Of a stretch of DNA of 64,000 bases, positions 62,401 through 64,000 are shown piece after piece (position 1 is the first letter of the stretch; the number at the start of each line of letters is the position of its first letter). Made by a program: the position numbers and the translations under genes. Below the pieces are notes generated by a model. That model had not been told where the DNA came from, searched no databases, and worked only from the letters and a program-made list of their open reading frames with translations. The stretch is taken from assembly GCA_918797485.1 (NCBI GenBank), contig CAKKNE010000001.1, positions 2,976,001-3,040,000 on the forward strand, in the 5' to 3' direction. The DNA comes from Pelagomonas calceolata. Its lineage: Eukaryota; Sar; Pelagophyceae; Pelagomonadales; Pelagomonadaceae.

Positions 62401-64000
62401 TTTTTTGATCGTTTAGGTAGAGATACGGAGATCGTGAAGATCGCCCTCTTGTTGACGGGCGCTCTCCATGCGACAAAAAATCAAGTGCAAGATTGCCTAT
62501 CAGCGTTCAAGCAGTACGACTGGTTGTGGAAAGATGATAGAGATAAGCACTACTCGCGTTTTACGGCTCGGAACCCGAAGCTCGAGGACTTCGATAAGCA
62601 GTTGCAGTACTTCATGTCCGTCGAGGAAGCCATCACAAGGATCACGCCCATGACGAACATCGGCGCACTCACCTTGAACACGGCAAATTACAAGCTACAG
62701 TTGCGGAACGAGTCGCGCCAGTGGAAACAAATATATTCTACTAAAATACATCATATGGCTAGAGATGCGTTACGCGGCTTGTTAGACTACATAAGAACAA
62801 CATCAACAAAGCTCCACACGGAGGTCACGGATTTGGACACTTTGAGATATGTGATGACCGTGCTCAAAGACGTGAGGGAGAAGGAGTCGTCGATAGAGAT
62901 GGAAATAGCACCCATCTTCGACATGTACGCCATGCTGGACCACTACCTGCCCGGTGGGCTCGTGGATCAGGACGAGATGGACCAAAAGAGTGTGCTGCGG
63001 CCGTCGTGGCACAAGCTCGCCGACTTAGCTGAAGATGTGGCCGACGAGCTCGGCAAGATCCAAGGGCATTATAAAAAGAAATTAGTTTTGGATGTGCGCG
63101 AGTTCAAGCAGGACTGTAGTGATTTTAGAAGTGATTTCGAGCGTAATGGCCCTGGGGCGCCCGGGTGCTCGCCCGAGGAGGCCGTGGAGCGGTTGAAGCG
63201 TTATAAAAATGAATTGGACGTGCGCGAACGGAAGATGGACATGTACATTGCGGGCGAGGAGCTCTTCGCGCTACGCACGTCGAAGTACCCGGAGATGGCG
63301 CGCACGCGGAAGGAGGTCGGTTTGTTGGACCAGCTCTACGGTTTGTACCTCGACGTCCTCCAGTCCGTCGAAGTCAACCAGTCGACGTTGTGGATTGATG
63401 TTCCGGGAAGATTACAGGAAATGACCGACGAGGCCAATCAATTTGACCTGCGATGCAAAAAAATGCCGAAACGGCTGCGCGAGTGGCGGGCCTACGAGGA
63501 TTTACGGGCGAAGCTCACGGACTTCCAGGACCTGCTACCTCTCATATCAGAGCTGGCCAAACCTTCGGTCAAACCTAGACACTGGAAGGAATTGTTTTCG
63601 CAGGGCGGTTTTACGCTCCCATATGACAAGGAGGCCTTCCAGCTCCAGGACATCTTCGAGTCGCCCATTCTTACATGGAGAGAGCAGGTCGAGGAGATCT
63701 GCGAGGGCGCCGACAAGCAGCTGGGCATCGAGACCAAACTCAATGAATCCCGAGAAACGTGGTCTCATACGACATTTACGTTCGGCCGGTGGAAGGGTCG
63801 GGACTGTCCCATCCTCCAGGCGTTTGGCCAGATCATCGATGATTTGGAAGAGGCCCAGATGAACATGCAGACCCTGCTGAGTATGCGCCACGTCGGGCCG
63901 TTTCGGGAGCCCGTGCAGGAGCAGCTCACGGCTCTCAGTGACACGGCGGACACGCTGGAGCTGTGGATCAAGGTCCAGCTGCTCTGGACGGCTTTGGAGA
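59431..64000 (+). CDS. Axonemal outer-arm dynein heavy chain, DNAH5/8 (ODA gamma) type, 5' part
   Basis: The frame opens at the ATG at 59431 (GCCACCATGG context) and stays open for 1523 codons to the window edge, so the gene is 3'-truncated here. It covers the N-terminal tail and the start of the linker. Blocks matching the DNAH5/DNAH8 class include MRRWRQIDVCITKAANEAKD, NALKMVHTISRFFNTSERMT, AARNLPPVAGNITWARHLLR then RIEEPM, and KIALLLTGAL further on; the last codons (LWIKVQLLWTALE) begin the linker. The AAA motor would follow outside the window. The first 4.6 kb contain no intron. Its presence with MKS1 and TMEM138 argues for a motile flagellum. Confidence 0.93.
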   Translation, partial: MALQARHRYVVARLNEAFEVNDEEAVEALVRRDSFLQKLNNFFGSRGPERVFFFFERGDFDKPGNAPLHNKNMVHDDRIALYYSDGSDLTELPESCLQGTCAYFMKKATGKEGRTLALDPLKARDGSMVFGTVRDPMRSLEAYLSSLYQPMLKTSNKIVWGAASDAHRTEFTVSVDSFSKNVRENVRSLGGGLELRQPSGALYELDDPQQQASDPRIAQAHLELLEEWCTSIEGYLGDTDRSKWETPDSGPDSELEYWRRRMQRLTSITDQLKTKRCKQVIVLLTAVTKQPEDEMAAPRNKVLALMRRWRQIDVCITKAANEAKDNSKFLSTLERFLEPLRSGTPTQIIDSIPALMNALKMVHTISRFFNTSERMTKLFMKITNAMIRSCRLAINGTDTSAKMWEKPVGPLLDMLETCLRMNEFYQEQYKLTKDKLAQMPTGRQFDFAEAQLFGKFDLFCRRLIKLIDVFSTIQQFRALVEHKLEGMEPLLLVFDQIIDQFKEKKHDLLDYNTNKFDRDFVEFNVRVGELETSLQHFINRSFESISSIEASLQLLKKYQQILHRETLRADLDAKFMIIFHNYGLELASVQETYEKCKHAPPAARNLPPVAGNITWARHLLRRIEEPMKRFQSNKAVLGSSREAKRIVKAYNKVARTLVAFEYLWYEAWCKSVDAAKAGLRATLIIRHPQHNTLHVNFDAQVLQLIREAKCLQRMSVEIPEGARTVQSQEQRFKGYYDELRSCLSDFDRITSTISPTTLKALGPHVATVEAALRPGMVALTWTSMNLGSYASKVRAALNQLEHLVGTINDLVENRIEKNLKVISRILLVDLPTDRSVTLDEFVSMQELKVRTESEILIAKNLEVETAVEDLISELARYPLCDDDTLDTEAINLLRVHYNKMLYTALLNCVKNSLNKMKARVCVRGGGTGFLFVQRPFFTVDVQLSVPSVRLAPSLDDVQRAINRSAVAVLGCAKRVFNWGQLGLPDERKSAFFDRLGRDTEIVKIALLLTGALHATKNQVQDCLSAFKQYDWLWKDDRDKHYSRFTARNPKLEDFDKQLQYFMSVEEAITRITPMTNIGALTLNTANYKLQLRNESRQWKQIYSTKIHHMARDALRGLLDYIRTTSTKLHTEVTDLDTLRYVMTVLKDVREKESSIEMEIAPIFDMYAMLDHYLPGGLVDQDEMDQKSVLRPSWHKLADLAEDVADELGKIQGHYKKKLVLDVREFKQDCSDFRSDFERNGPGAPGCSPEEAVERLKRYKNELDVRERKMDMYIAGEELFALRTSKYPEMARTRKEVGLLDQLYGLYLDVLQSVEVNQSTLWIDVPGRLQEMTDEANQFDLRCKKMPKRLREWRAYEDLRAKLTDFQDLLPLISELAKPSVKPRHWKELFSQGGFTLPYDKEAFQLQDIFESPILTWREQVEEICEGADKQLGIETKLNESRETWSHTTFTFGRWKGRDCPILQAFGQIIDDLEEAQMNMQTLLSMRHVGPFREPVQEQLTALSDTADTLELWIKVQLLWTALE

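Noticed and set aside
1-64000. CRISPR arrays, rRNA genes, insertion sequences with transposase
   Set aside because: I looked for regularly spaced repeats, rRNA-like blocks and transposase motifs and saw none; only short non-coding repeats are present.

Overview
The window looks like nuclear DNA of a GC-rich, flagellated alga with a red-lineage secondary plastid. A pelagophyte-like ochrophyte (the Aureococcus/Pelagomonas type) is my best guess, not a proof. The evidence is a nuclear psaE and an rbfA-like gene with ER-type presequences and ASA-L or AVA-F cleavage contexts, mitochondrial import and assembly genes (TIM44, CMC2), cilium genes (MKS1, TMEM138, a SHIPPO-repeat protein, an outer-arm dynein heavy chain) and short spliceosomal introns (48-256 nt where mapped).

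Layout. 1-9.4 kb: tail of an SPFH/HIR protein, FAM32A, MKS1 and a one-exon 1958-residue four-domain EEEE calcium-type channel. 9.4-17 kb: IQ-motif protein, a DUF4602-like nucleolar protein, RbfA, a TPR protein, TIM44, a coiled-coil protein and a SHIPPO-repeat protein. 17.3-22.4 kb: a giant ORC2 carrying nine copies of an unnamed repeat. 23-24 kb: spliced psaE and CMC2. 24.2-33.7 kb: a run of six secretory or Golgi-type genes (DUF3431, a GPI-like Cys-rich protein, a methyltransferase-like protein, DUF5672, a GT-B glycosyltransferase, a DOMON protein). This run also holds most of the dispersed repeats and a short telomere-like tract. 33.7-46.1 kb: cyclin, an F-box-like protein, histidine acid phosphatase, METTL4, an OTU protein without its catalytic cysteine, an unknown protein, a tetraspan protein, a Nab2/PWI-like RG protein, a mannose-6-phosphate isomerase homologue without two zinc ligands, a GGCT-like protein, HSBP1 and TMEM138. 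46.5-64 kb: HELLS/DDM1-type SNF2 remodeller, an HTH-ubiquitin-like fusion, TFIIE-beta, a Gfo/Idh/MocA oxidoreductase, an RPA70N-RAD51-like fusion with FxTA motifs, RNF10, a bacterial-type Aat and the 5' part of a DNAH5/8-type dynein.

Organisation. Genes mostly alternate strands. Convergent 3' ends are often 6-43 bp apart and in one case overlap. Divergent 5' ends share 250-700 bp intergenic promoters. About half of these promoters carry a CTAG-bounded 20-24 bp module that I could not assign to a known element. This module, the repeat-expanded ORC2 and the RPA70N-RAD51-like protein are the observations most worth following up. All family calls come from reading motifs by eye; no searches were run.
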